DNA of 40,280 bases, from NCBI GenBank assembly GCA_937136425.1, contig CAKZON010000018.1, positions 1 to 40,280 on the forward strand, given 5' to 3'. The DNA comes from an uncultured Crocinitomix sp. GTDB taxonomy: Bacteria > Bacteroidota > Bacteroidia > Flavobacteriales_D > Crocinitomicaceae. This document shows, in pieces, positions 8,389-16,925 of this stretch; the stretch's first letter is position 1, and every line of letters starts with the position of its first letter. The notes below the pieces were generated by a model. It ran no database searches, was not told the origin of the DNA, and was given only the letters and a program-made list of their open reading frames with translations. A program made the position numbers and the translations under genes.

Positions 8389-8910
8389 ATGATTTATACT
8401 TTTGAAACAAAATTAAAGCAGGATCATACATCTGCATTAATGTGGGATCATAGAATAATTGTTCCACATGAAATTGTAAAACCACTCCTTGAAGGAGACA
8501 AAAGAGTATTGTGCGGAATAAATGGTCTTCCAAAAATCCATGCAGCATTACTCTCTAACGGCGCTGGAGACCACTTCATCATGGTCAATAAAGAGATTCG
8601 AAAAAAATTAAAAGTAACCACAGGAGACACCCTGCAAATAACAGTTGAAAAAGACACCTCAAAATATGGAATGGCAGTTCCTGAGGCATTTACAGAATTA
8701 TGTCATCAAGATCCAGAAGGAAACGATATTTTTCATGCTTTAACCCCTGGTAAACAAAGAAGTTTATTGCATATAATGGGTAAACCAAAAAGCGAACAAA
8801 AACAATTGGAAAAAGTATTGGTTGTTTTTGATTATCTAAAATCAGTCAATGGTCAATTGGATTTTAAAGAACTGAATGAAGCCTTTAAAAACAATCGATT
8901 TAAGCTTTAA
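8389..8910 (+). CDS. YdeI/OmpD-associated family protein with DUF1905 domain
   Basis: The 173-residue protein joins two known domains. The N-terminal DUF1905 beta-barrel domain (about 3-92) begins FETKLKQ and includes IIVPHEIVKPL, VCGING-like CGINGLPKIHAALLSNG and the closing GDTLQITVEKD. The C-terminal YdeI/OmdA (bacteriocin-protection) segment (about 98-165) holds EAFTELCHQDPEG and FHALTPGKQRSLLHIMGKPK. The family is cytoplasmic and poorly understood; the bacteriocin link comes from one enterobacterial paralog and should not be assumed here. The gene converges on the flavoprotein gene at 8900 and the two coding regions overlap by 11 bases at their 3' ends. Confidence 0.88.
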   Translation: MIYTFETKLKQDHTSALMWDHRIIVPHEIVKPLLEGDKRVLCGINGLPKIHAALLSNGAGDHFIMVNKEIRKKLKVTTGDTLQITVEKDTSKYGMAVPEAFTELCHQDPEGNDIFHALTPGKQRSLLHIMGKPKSEQKQLEKVLVVFDYLKSVNGQLDFKELNEAFKNNRFKL

Positions 8911-9985
8911 TCCAATCTTTAAGCTTAAAATAAACGCCATAAATCAAGTCTGTAGTTCCCATAACACTAATAGATTCATCTATATTATTTATCTCAGCAA
9001 TTTGCTCTGGAGCAATATATGTAGTTTCAAATTTATTTTTTTGAGCAAATGCAATAGTCGGATCATTATCTAGAAACCCCTTACGCACCAAATAATCAAG
9101 AATGTATTTTGTTGCTTTTTCATCATTGTCTCCAGCGTTTTCAAACTCAGCCAATTCTGCATCAAAAACGCCAACCAAAATTACTGTATACCCCTTGTCA
9201 ACTTTTGTTTCCAATTGGTAGGTTATATCACTAATGCGGTGAATTACTTTATCATCTAAAACACGGATATACGAACATGGTTTTAATAATTCATTTTTAA
9301 CTACTAGGTGAAAATGAGTATAATTTAAGTAACGGTGGGTTAATTGAATCGTTTTTCCTAAATAGTTAATCTCTTTTATAGCACTAGTCGCAGTTAGCGT
9401 AATCTTTTTGGTATTGTATGTTTTTCCCTCAGCAGTGACGAGCTCCCATCCAGCATCCAATTTATTTAAAGTAGTAATTTGCGTTTGTAAAGCGGTAGTA
9501 ATTGTTGAATTGGCCACTTTCTCTTCAATAGCTTTTTGTAAATCTCTTGCTCCACCTTTAGGATAAAGGTATTTCTTAGGAAATAAAGGTAAACGAGCAG
9601 CAGGATGGTGACGCAAATAACCTCCGAGTTTTTTCAAATCAAATTTCTTTAAATATCCTAAAGAATTCTTAAGCGTGGTTAAACCATTTTTATGGTCATA
9701 AATTAAACGAGTTTTCCCTTTGATAAAATATGGCTGAGGAGTGAGTTCTATTAAATCTAAGTCAAAAAAAGTTTGAAGAAAATCGTACGCTTTTTTATTG
9801 TAAGACCAAATATGACAGCCAATTTCTAAATGACCATAATCTCCCACATTAATTGCAACCCAAGCTCCACCTAATTGGTTCTTTTCATCAATCATTAAAA
9901 CACTACTACCTGCGCTATTAACAAAGCAAGCATCAATAACTGAAATAGGACCAGTTCCTATATATGTTTGATCAAAATTTTCCAT
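8900..9985 (-). CDS. FAD/NAD(P)-binding amine-oxidase-like protein
   Basis: The 361-residue protein has an N-terminal dinucleotide-binding site, YIGTGPISVIDA (about 8-19), a GxGPxS variant of the usual GxGxxG. A second strand, SSVLMIDEKNQLGGAW (about 27-42), carries the acidic residue that binds the ribose and the GG motif typical of amine oxidase, protoporphyrinogen oxidase and UDP-galactopyranose mutase-like flavoproteins. The middle is a substrate domain I cannot assign. The C-terminus (SISVMGTTDLIYGVYFKL) resembles the closing FAD-contact motif. I place the start at the ATG of 9985. A TTG three codons upstream at 9994 lies inside the -7 promoter element and so cannot be the start if that promoter is right. 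The substrate is unknown. Confidence 0.8.
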   Translation of the reverse strand: MENFDQTYIGTGPISVIDACFVNSAGSSVLMIDEKNQLGGAWVAINVGDYGHLEIGCHIWSYNKKAYDFLQTFFDLDLIELTPQPYFIKGKTRLIYDHKNGLTTLKNSLGYLKKFDLKKLGGYLRHHPAARLPLFPKKYLYPKGGARDLQKAIEEKVANSTITTALQTQITTLNKLDAGWELVTAEGKTYNTKKITLTATSAIKEINYLGKTIQLTHRYLNYTHFHLVVKNELLKPCSYIRVLDDKVIHRISDITYQLETKVDKGYTVILVGVFDAELAEFENAGDNDEKATKYILDYLVRKGFLDNDPTIAFAQKNKFETTYIAPEQIAEINNIDESISVMGTTDLIYGVYFKLKDWIKA

Positions 9986-9991
9986 GAGGCG

Positions 9992-10023
9992 CAAATGTAA
10001 CGAATCAACTCACAACTAAACAA
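9992..10023 (-). promoter_or_regulatory. Promoter of the flavoprotein gene; predicts leaderless mRNA
   Basis: On the minus strand, TTG (10023-10021) and TACATTTG (9999-9992) are separated by 21 bases, matching TTTG/TTG-N17-23-TAnnTTTG. Six bases separate the -7 element from the ATG at 9985, so the predicted transcription start coincides with the start codon. Confidence 0.6.
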
Positions 10024-10057
10024 CGATCCATTGAATTTAGAAAGCTTCTTAATTGGT

Positions 10058-10939
10058 TTATTTAGGTTGATATAAATTTTGAGGCACATTCATTTCTAAA
10101 TTCAACCTTTTATTTAAGGTTTCAACAAAATAAGTGCTTAGCATTGAACGATCTGTTGGCATTTTCTGATGAATAAAAAAATTGAATTCTTCTAGCCCTT
10201 GATCTACCCAATCTTTTACTCGCTCTACCCATGCATCTAAACGCTCATAGTCCAATTCACGATCAGCCGCAACCCAACGCACAAAGGCCTTTGGATTTGT
10301 TAATCGCATATGCATCAAATCTCTTCTACCTGGTGTATCAGTAATATTATTGCAAATTCCGTTGGACTCAAATAAATGATAAAGTTCGTTAGCCACAGTT
10401 GCATCAGTATACCAATCCGTATGTCGAAATTCAATTGCAATAGGAACAGCTTTTGGCCAATACTCTACAAAATGTCGCACACGCTCAAAATCCTTCGGAG
10501 CAAAATTTTGCATCATTTGTAAAAACACACCACCTAGTTTGTCCTCTAACCCTAACACCCCGTCCACATATTCATCCACCAGTGCCTCACAATCCTTTAG
10601 TCGCTTGTATTGGCTAATATTTTGATTGACCTTTGGAAAAAAACGGAAATCAGGTCCAACCGTTTCAGACCATTTAACAAATTGCTCTCTTGGAAAAAAG
10701 CGATAAAAACTCGCATTCATCTCCACACTATTAAACTGTGTTGAATAATACCCCAACTCATCCTTGGTTTTTGGTGGATAAAAATTTCTTAAATCTGTTC
10801 TATTCCACTTTGTAAAACCTACATGAATTTTAATTTCCTGCCTGCCTCCGTTGTTTTTTAATACTTCAAACGTTGCAGGATGATCTACAGGCAATGTAAA
10901 ATCAATTAATTCAGGTTCTTCAACTTTTCCAAATTTCAT
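10058..10939 (-). CDS. DUF72 domain-containing protein
   Basis: The 293-residue protein is of the DUF72 family (YecE-like), a TIM-barrel fold of unknown function. Diagnostic stretches are HVGFTKWNRTDLRNFYPP (about 44-61), LGYYSTQFNSVEMNASFYRF (about 67-86), FRFFPKVNQNIS, GGVFLQMMQNFAPKDF and PIAIEFRHTDWY. The later LMHMRLTNP and the closing FNFFIHQKMP also fit. The 40-residue N-terminal extension before the first barrel strand is typical of the Bacteroidota subgroup. The ATG at 10939 is preferred over a TTG four codons upstream (10951). No enzyme activity is established for the family. It follows no close same-strand partner: the next minus-strand gene starts after its own promoter. Confidence 0.9.
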   Translation of the reverse strand: MKFGKVEEPELIDFTLPVDHPATFEVLKNNGGRQEIKIHVGFTKWNRTDLRNFYPPKTKDELGYYSTQFNSVEMNASFYRFFPREQFVKWSETVGPDFRFFPKVNQNISQYKRLKDCEALVDEYVDGVLGLEDKLGGVFLQMMQNFAPKDFERVRHFVEYWPKAVPIAIEFRHTDWYTDATVANELYHLFESNGICNNITDTPGRRDLMHMRLTNPKAFVRWVAADRELDYERLDAWVERVKDWVDQGLEEFNFFIHQKMPTDRSMLSTYFVETLNKRLNLEMNVPQNLYQPK

Positions 10940-11044
10940 ATCAACAAACAAATTCTAATTAGTTTTCTTCAATCTAAACTAAACATTATTGAAGGAAAAA
11001 GTGCTGTACCATTCATATATTAATTATCAAAATAAAAGATCAGT

Positions 11045-11077
11045 TTTAATCAAAAGTATCCGCAATCGTTATATTTG
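11045..11077 (+). promoter_or_regulatory. Promoter of the IF-2-N-like protein gene
   Basis: TATATTTG at 11070-11077 is an exact -7 element; TTTA at 11045-11048 sits 21 bases upstream in the -33 position. The predicted leader is about 30 bases and contains AAGGA at 11087-11091, too far from the ATG to be a standard ribosome binding site. Confidence 0.55.
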
Positions 11078-11114
11078 TACCCTAACAAGGAAATTAACCA
11101 TTTAAAAACCAATC

Positions 11115-12116
11115 ATGAGGCTTGCACAAATAGCACGAAAAGTCGGATTGACACCAATTGACGTAAAACGCTTTTTAGAAAGTGAATTTGACCTAACCAT
11201 TGGTAATGAACCTAATTATAAATTAGACGACAATCAAATTAGCGCCGTTTTAGAGAAATTCCCTATTCCGGTAGTTAAAGTTGAAACACCTAAAATAAAA
11301 GAAACACCAATTGAAGACGCAACTGAGAATGATGACGTTGATGATGATGTTCAAGAACTAGAACAAGTAGTTGAGGCTGTGAATGAAATTGAAATTCCAG
11401 AGGTTGTTGAAGAAGAAGTGTTAACCAAAGAAACTGAAGAACCTGTTATTGAAGAGACTGATGCACCTCAAGTGGCTGAATCGAAAGAAGATGTTGCTGC
11501 AGTTGAAATAAACTATGACGAACCTGCAGAAGAGCAAGATTCAGAGGCAGGTTTTGTTGAAGTTGCAGTTGACAGAGAAGCTGAGCTTATTAAAGCTCCT
11601 AAAGTTAAATTAGATGGTTTAAAAGTATTGGGTAAAATTGAATTGCCTGAGAAAAAGGTTGTAGAAGCCCCTGTTAAAACAGAAGAAGAAATAGAACGAG
11701 AAGAAGCTGACGCACTAGCAGAACTAGATGCTGCAATGCAATTGAGCGCACAAGACATTAAACCTGCCAAGGTTTCCCGCAAAGAATCTAAGGAAACAAA
11801 AGCACACATATCATCAGAAGAATCTTATTCTGAGTATAAAGATGAACAAGGTATTTATCACTTTAGTTTGCAACAAAAACTAAATAGAGAGAAAGCACTT
11901 GTTCGTATTGAACTTGATCGTAAGCGCGAGTCTGAAAAAGCAAAGAAAAAACGTCATTACGAAGAGGTAATGAAAGAGCGCAAGCAAAAAGAACCTGCTA
12001 CGATTAGTAAAGCTAAGCAGAAAAAAATCGAAGTAAAAAAACAAAAACGCGAAGAAAAAAATGTGGAGCCTCCTAAAGGGTTGTGGGCTAAATTTATGCG
12101 TTGGTTGAACGATTAA
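11115..12116 (+). CDS. Protein with IF-2 N-terminal-like domain and charged coiled coil
   Basis: The 333-residue cytoplasmic protein has no transmembrane segment. Residues 1-50 (MRLAQIARKVGL, then IDVKRFLE, PNYKLDDNQISAVLEKF) follow the pattern of the IF2_N domain of Bacteroidota initiation factor IF-2, whose N-terminus has R-L-x-x-(V/A)-R-x-L, a V/I-x-F-L helix and a P-N-x-K-I turn. Residues 60-165 are strongly acidic and low complexity. Then comes GLKVLGKIELPEK (168-180), resembling the VxGKIDL motif that I recall in Bacteroidota IF-2 before the GTPase. No GTPase domain follows. Instead there is an EF-rich helix, a lysine- and arginine-rich coiled coil (about 250-315) and a tryptophan-containing tail GLWAKFMRWLND. 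A role at the ribosome or in nucleic-acid binding is inference. It is a single-gene unit. Confidence 0.75.
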   Translation: MRLAQIARKVGLTPIDVKRFLESEFDLTIGNEPNYKLDDNQISAVLEKFPIPVVKVETPKIKETPIEDATENDDVDDDVQELEQVVEAVNEIEIPEVVEEEVLTKETEEPVIEETDAPQVAESKEDVAAVEINYDEPAEEQDSEAGFVEVAVDREAELIKAPKVKLDGLKVLGKIELPEKKVVEAPVKTEEEIEREEADALAELDAAMQLSAQDIKPAKVSRKESKETKAHISSEESYSEYKDEQGIYHFSLQQKLNREKALVRIELDRKRESEKAKKKRHYEEVMKERKQKEPATISKAKQKKIEVKKQKREEKNVEPPKGLWAKFMRWLND

Positions 12117-12215
12117 TCGATCTTTATAGGTATTTCTTTCATTTCATTGATGCAATTAGAGCTTTTGATATTGCTTTAAGTTATTTCATTGAATATAATA
12201 GAGTTTCAGTCAGAA

Positions 12216-12250
12216 TTTGGTGAGCAATATTTGTGTTTTGCTTAACTTCG
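12216..12250 (+). promoter_or_regulatory. Candidate promoter of the RND efflux operon
   Basis: TTTG at 12216-12219 and TAACTTCG at 12243-12250 are separated by 23 bases. The -7 element has C in place of the third T of TAnnTTTG. The predicted start near 12256 would leave a leader of about 15 bases to the ATG at 12272. Confidence 0.45.
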
Positions 12251-12271
12251 TGCATCAATTAACACCAACAA

Positions 12272-13399
12272 ATGAAACTCAGACACATAATAATCATCAT
12301 CATTTTTGTTGCGGTAAATGGCTTAGTATTAGGCACTCTCAATTTTGCTGGAGCTAATAAAACGGAAGAAGTTGAAAATAAAACTACTTTCTACCCAACA
12401 TTAAATGGAACCACTGTTAACAACGCAGAAGAAAATTTTAAAATTGTAGGGTTTGGAACAATCTCCTCTTATAACAACATTGATGTTGCATGCGAAGTGC
12501 AAGGAAAACTGATTCAGGGCACTAAAAACCTAAAACCGGGAGTGACATATAGAAAAGGAGAAGTTCTTTTCAGCATTAATGATACAGAAGCCCGCTATAA
12601 TTTACGCGCTCGAAAAAGTGGCTTTATAAATATAATCGCAAATCTACTACCCGATTTAAAAACAGATTTTTCGAGTGAATATGAAAAATGGGAAAATTAT
12701 ATTGGAAGTATAAAGTTGAATGCAACACTGCCACAATTACCCGTTTGGTCTAGTAATAAAGAGAAAATATTCATTTCTACGCGAAATGTTTTAACAGAGT
12801 ATTTTAATATTAAGAGCTTGGAGGAGCAATTGCGTAAATTCACTGTATATGCACCATTCAACGGTGTTGTTACAGATGTATACACAACAAACAACTCTGT
12901 TGTAAACCCTGGCACTAAAATAATGCGCTTGGTAGAAACTGGAAATTTTGAAATTCCTGTGTCTATTCCTACAAGCCAGTCTTCCTCAATTGGAATAGGA
13001 ACAGAAGTAACCATATATAACACCAATGGAGAACTCAAAGGAAGCGGAGCAGTTATTAGAATTTCAGATGTCATTAATAAAAGTACACAATCAATTGACG
13101 TTTATGTGCGACCTAAAAGCATAGATGGCGAAGAATTTACAGAGGGTGAATATGTTGAAGTTGAACTCAACCAAGCAGAAACACATATGGGAATGCGACT
13201 TCCTAAAAGCGCCATACACGACAACTATGTCTACACTTACTCTAAAAAAGATTCTGTTTTGACAAAACAACCAGTGCAAATTTTAAACACCAATGAACAA
13301 GGCGCTTTTATAGAAGGTTTGAAAGACAACATGATTGTAATTACACAAGAAGTTTTAAGCTTTACTGATACTTCTAAATATCAAGTTTTGATCCATTAA
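12272..13399 (+). CDS. RND efflux periplasmic adaptor subunit
   Basis: The 375-residue HlyD/AcrA-type membrane fusion protein links the inner-membrane pump to the outer-membrane channel. A hydrophobic helix (about 5-23) anchors it or serves as a signal. The first lipoyl half lies around 64-103 (IDVACEVQGKL, YRKGEVLFSIND) and the second around 190-225 (APFNGVVTDVYT with VNPGTKIMRL). Between them is a relatively short and atypical alpha-hairpin with PDLKTDFSSEYEKW. The beta-barrel and membrane-proximal parts follow (PVSIPTS..., then VEVELNQ and RLPKSAI). It is the first gene of the operon, four bases before the pump gene. No lipobox cysteine is present. Confidence 0.9.
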   Translation: MKLRHIIIIIIFVAVNGLVLGTLNFAGANKTEEVENKTTFYPTLNGTTVNNAEENFKIVGFGTISSYNNIDVACEVQGKLIQGTKNLKPGVTYRKGEVLFSINDTEARYNLRARKSGFINIIANLLPDLKTDFSSEYEKWENYIGSIKLNATLPQLPVWSSNKEKIFISTRNVLTEYFNIKSLEEQLRKFTVYAPFNGVVTDVYTTNNSVVNPGTKIMRLVETGNFEIPVSIPTSQSSSIGIGTEVTIYNTNGELKGSGAVIRISDVINKSTQSIDVYVRPKSIDGEEFTEGEYVEVELNQAETHMGMRLPKSAIHDNYVYTYSKKDSVLTKQPVQILNTNEQGAFIEGLKDNMIVITQEVLSFTDTSKYQVLIH

Positions 13400-13402
13400 G
13401 AT

Positions 13403-16400
13403 ATGAGAGGTTTAGTTAAATTTTTCATTAAGAAGCCCATTTGGGCGAATGCAGCCATAGTAATTACAATACTATTTGGTGCTTATAGTTTATATAAAAT
13501 CAATCGCTCATTTTTTCCGGAGTTAGATCCTCAAACGGTTATTGTTAGCGTTGTTTACCCAGGTGCATCTCCAGAAGAAATGGAAGAAGGTGTTACGATT
13601 AAAATAGAACAAGCCTTGCGTGGATTGGATGGTGTAGAATTAATTAACTCTACTTCATCTGAAAACATTGCCTCTATTAGAGTTAAAGGATTTGAAGGTG
13701 CAGACATGGACGAAATCTACAAAGATGTAGAAAACGCCGTAAGTAGTATTAACTCTTTTCCTCAAGGAGCTGAAAAACCTATAGTTACACGCTTAAAATC
13801 TAACCCAATGTCTGAAATGGTGGCAACACTAGGACTTAAGGGAAGCGCAGATTTATGGGTATTAAAAAAAGAAGGAGATAAGATTGAGAATGAACTCTAT
13901 GCGTCTGGTCTAATTTCTATCATTGATTTGCGCGGTTTTCCTGAACCTGAGATTGTAATTGATGTAAGAGAAAATGACCTCTTAAAATACAATGTGTTAA
14001 TTGATGAAATTTCATTGGCCATTCAACGCAATAATCAAGATTTAACTGGAGGTATTTTAAGAAATAGCCAAGAGGAATTGATAATTAGATCAAGAGAACG
14101 CTCTACAGACCCTGTTGATATTGAAAACATTGTGCTACGCAGCACACTTGATGGACAAAAAATAACCATTGGTGATGTTGCCAATGTTCGCTTCGGTTTC
14201 TCTGAAAATTCTTATGAAGTATTTGCAGAAGGAATGCCTGCGGTGTCAATAGATGTTAAAAAAACACCAGATCAAGATTTAGGTGCTATCACCGATTTTG
14301 TAAAAGATTATATTAAAACATATAATGAAAAAGGAAACCCTGCAGAATTAACGCTCGAATATGAATTTGCGGCTTCATTACAAGACAGAATTAATCTATT
14401 AACATCAAACGGTTTTATTGGTTTAATCCTAGTCTTAATCATGCTAGGTTTATTCCTGAGCACCCGCCTATCTTTATGGGTGGCTTTTGGAATTCCATTC
14501 TCATTTATGGGGATGTTCATTATTGCCAATATGATGGGCTTAACCGTCAATATGATTTCATTATTCGGAATGATATTGGTGGTTGGAATTTTGGTTGATG
14601 ATGGTATTGTAATTGCGGAAAACATTTATGCCCATTTTGAAAAAGGTAAAAGTCCTTATAAAGCGGCATTAGATGGAACTATGGAGGTTATGCCATCAGT
14701 ATTCACCTCTGTTTTAACTACCATGGCAGCATTCTCAATTCTTTTGTTTGTTGAGAAAATGGAAATGATGCGAGAAATGCCAATCGTAGTAATTATTGCT
14801 TTAGGTTTCTCCTTAATTGAGGCATTCATCATCCTTCCTGTTCACTTGGCAAGCGCCAAAGTATTATCAAAAACGAAAGAAGGAACACCGCGTCATAAAA
14901 TTAGAAATAGAATTACTCGAGCAACAGACTATTTGCGCGATAAGATTTTTGCGGATGTGTTACACTTTGTGATGAAGCGTTATCGGGCATATGTAATGCT
15001 TCCGCTTATATTTACTTTTGCGGTTATTATTTTTAGTTTTTCGGGATTAATCAATTTTACGTTCTTTCCAGAAATAAAACCTGACCGCGTTTCATTAGAA
15101 ATTGCTTTTGAACAAGGTACAGGTAAAGAAATTACAAAGGAATGGCTGATTACGGCAGAACGAATGGTACTGGAAGCAAATGAGGAATTAGCTACCGCAA
15201 CCGGGGACACGCTTTTGTCCGAGTATTCCATCATGCTAGGGGTTACCCAAAGTATTGGTGAAACTGGTTTTCATGCAGGATCTATCAATATGGTTATTGA
15301 TGGTGAAGGCAAAAAAACACCTGTTGACTCTTTAAATGCAAGAATACTACGTAAAGTAAATACAATTGAGAACACTAAAACAGCAAATTTATATTTGGGT
15401 AGTGGAATTCATACCTTCGGTAAAGCCATTGAATTCTCAATTTCTGGGAGTGATGACAATCAAATATCACTTGCAACTGAAAAATTCAAAAGCTATGTAA
15501 AGGAAATTCCGTTGGCCAGTAACGTAAAGGACAATGAGCCTTTAGGCAGAAAAGAAATCAACTTAAAAATGAAGCCAGAGGCTGATTTTTATGGCTTAGG
15601 TATTTACGAAGTAACGAAACAAATAAGGCAAGGTGTTTTTGGACAAGAGTCTCAACGCGTAATTGTTGGAACAGATGAAGTTAAGATTTGGGTACGCTAC
15701 GCAGCCAGTGATCGTGAGGATGAATTTGACTTAAACAATATCCGTATTAAAACACCAGATGGAAAACAGATATTACTATCGGAATTAGTCACTTATGATA
15801 TTCAACGTGGACCTGTGAGTTTAAAAAGGCGTGATGGTCGTCGAGAAATTGTAGTGGATGGTAGTGTTGATGATCCTAAAAAGGTAGGTGAAGTAAACGC
15901 AACCATAGTTAGCGAAGTAATTCCAAAGGTTTTGGCCGAATTTCCTGCTGTAGACATCATTCAACGTGGACAAGGTGAACGAAGTGAAAAGGCTTTAGCA
16001 TCTATGCAAATTAACGTGATGATTTTGTTAATTGTCATGATCATCATAATGTCGTTGAATTTTGAATCAGTTTGGCAAGGTTTATTAATCCTCTTGGTAA
16101 TTCCTGCTGGTGTAGCTGGCGGAATATTAGGGCACTCCATAATTGGGATTCCAGTTTCAATATTAAGTGCTTTTGGAATGATTGCCTTAATTGGAATTTT
16201 GATCAATGACTCCATAGTATTTTTGGACACCTACAACAGAAACTTGCTAAAAGGAGCCAATACTCGTGATGCAGTTATAGACGCTGCAAAATCGCGCTTC
16301 CGTCCTATTCTACTTACCTCAGTTACCACAGTTGCAGGATTATTACCTCTGATTTTAGAAACTTCGTTTCAAGCCCAATTCCTAATACCAATGGCAGTTG

Positions 16401-16921
16401 CAATTGCGTTTGGGTTGATCTTTGGAACAATTTTTATTCTGTTTTTCTTCCCAGCAGTTATTTTGTTGCACAATGATATGCGAAGAGCCTGGAGTGCAGT
16501 TTATTATAGACAAGAAATTGTCAACCCACTGACTGATATGGAAGAAGAAAACAACGAACCTACAATACAGCAGGAAGCGGATGGTGTTATTATGCGTGAA
16601 TTAAATGCTGTTGTCAAAGGCTTCCCTAACCTATTGAGGTTGATTGGAACATTCTATCTATTCTTTGGGCTCTTTTATCTAATATATAAGGGAGTTGCCT
16701 TAATGCGTGCTGCTTATGAAACTGTTACGGTGGATATATCTACATTTATAATTGGTTTTGTACTTACTTTAATTGGTGCAGTAATAATAGCAGTATTTCC
16801 AATTAAAATATTTGAAAAAATCATCCGAATTATTTGGAAAAAAGAACCACTTATTGATGCAAGAGAAGTAGAACCTGTTCTTCTCAATAAAAAACATCAA
16901 GAAGAACGCGAATTAAATTAA
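13403..16921 (+). CDS. RND efflux transporter permease subunit with extra C-terminal helices
   Basis: The 1172-residue inner-membrane proton-driven pump belongs to the AcrB superfamily. It has the N-terminal helix, periplasmic porter loops with PGASPEEMEEGV, and TM4 carrying the proton-relay pair Asp399-Asp400 in GILVDDGIVIAEN. The second half repeats the fold; TM10 reads GILINDSIVFLDTY, so the lysine of AcrB is replaced by asparagine, as in a large subgroup of RND pumps. Usual length is about 1020-1060. The extra 110 residues form a cytoplasmic acidic linker and two additional predicted helices (about 1080-1096 and 1113-1133), followed by a charged tail. The extension is a real continuous frame that overlaps nothing. 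The substrate cannot be read from sequence. It is followed after four bases by the TolC-type gene. Confidence 0.95.
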   Translation: MRGLVKFFIKKPIWANAAIVITILFGAYSLYKINRSFFPELDPQTVIVSVVYPGASPEEMEEGVTIKIEQALRGLDGVELINSTSSENIASIRVKGFEGADMDEIYKDVENAVSSINSFPQGAEKPIVTRLKSNPMSEMVATLGLKGSADLWVLKKEGDKIENELYASGLISIIDLRGFPEPEIVIDVRENDLLKYNVLIDEISLAIQRNNQDLTGGILRNSQEELIIRSRERSTDPVDIENIVLRSTLDGQKITIGDVANVRFGFSENSYEVFAEGMPAVSIDVKKTPDQDLGAITDFVKDYIKTYNEKGNPAELTLEYEFAASLQDRINLLTSNGFIGLILVLIMLGLFLSTRLSLWVAFGIPFSFMGMFIIANMMGLTVNMISLFGMILVVGILVDDGIVIAENIYAHFEKGKSPYKAALDGTMEVMPSVFTSVLTTMAAFSILLFVEKMEMMREMPIVVIIALGFSLIEAFIILPVHLASAKVLSKTKEGTPRHKIRNRITRATDYLRDKIFADVLHFVMKRYRAYVMLPLIFTFAVIIFSFSGLINFTFFPEIKPDRVSLEIAFEQGTGKEITKEWLITAERMVLEANEELATATGDTLLSEYSIMLGVTQSIGETGFHAGSINMVIDGEGKKTPVDSLNARILRKVNTIENTKTANLYLGSGIHTFGKAIEFSISGSDDNQISLATEKFKSYVKEIPLASNVKDNEPLGRKEINLKMKPEADFYGLGIYEVTKQIRQGVFGQESQRVIVGTDEVKIWVRYAASDREDEFDLNNIRIKTPDGKQILLSELVTYDIQRGPVSLKRRDGRREIVVDGSVDDPKKVGEVNATIVSEVIPKVLAEFPAVDIIQRGQGERSEKALASMQINVMILLIVMIIIMSLNFESVWQGLLILLVIPAGVAGGILGHSIIGIPVSILSAFGMIALIGILINDSIVFLDTYNRNLLKGANTRDAVIDAAKSRFRPILLTSVTTVAGLLPLILETSFQAQFLIPMAVAIAFGLIFGTIFILFFFPAVILLHNDMRRAWSAVYYRQEIVNPLTDMEEENNEPTIQQEADGVIMRELNAVVKGFPNLLRLIGTFYLFFGLFYLIYKGVALMRAAYETVTVDISTFIIGFVLTLIGAVIIAVFPIKIFEKIIRIIWKKEPLIDAREVEPVLLNKKHQEERELN

Positions 16922-16925
16922 TGAA

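Noticed and set aside
9986..9994. TTG start for the flavoprotein gene
   Set aside because: The TTG lies within the TACATTTG promoter element, and an ATG in frame three codons later gives a normal N-terminus.
14308..14625. Open frame on the minus strand inside the RND pump gene
   Set aside because: It lies wholly within a well-supported gene on the other strand. The other nested frames (for example inside sucD, hrpB and uvrA) are rejected for the same reason.
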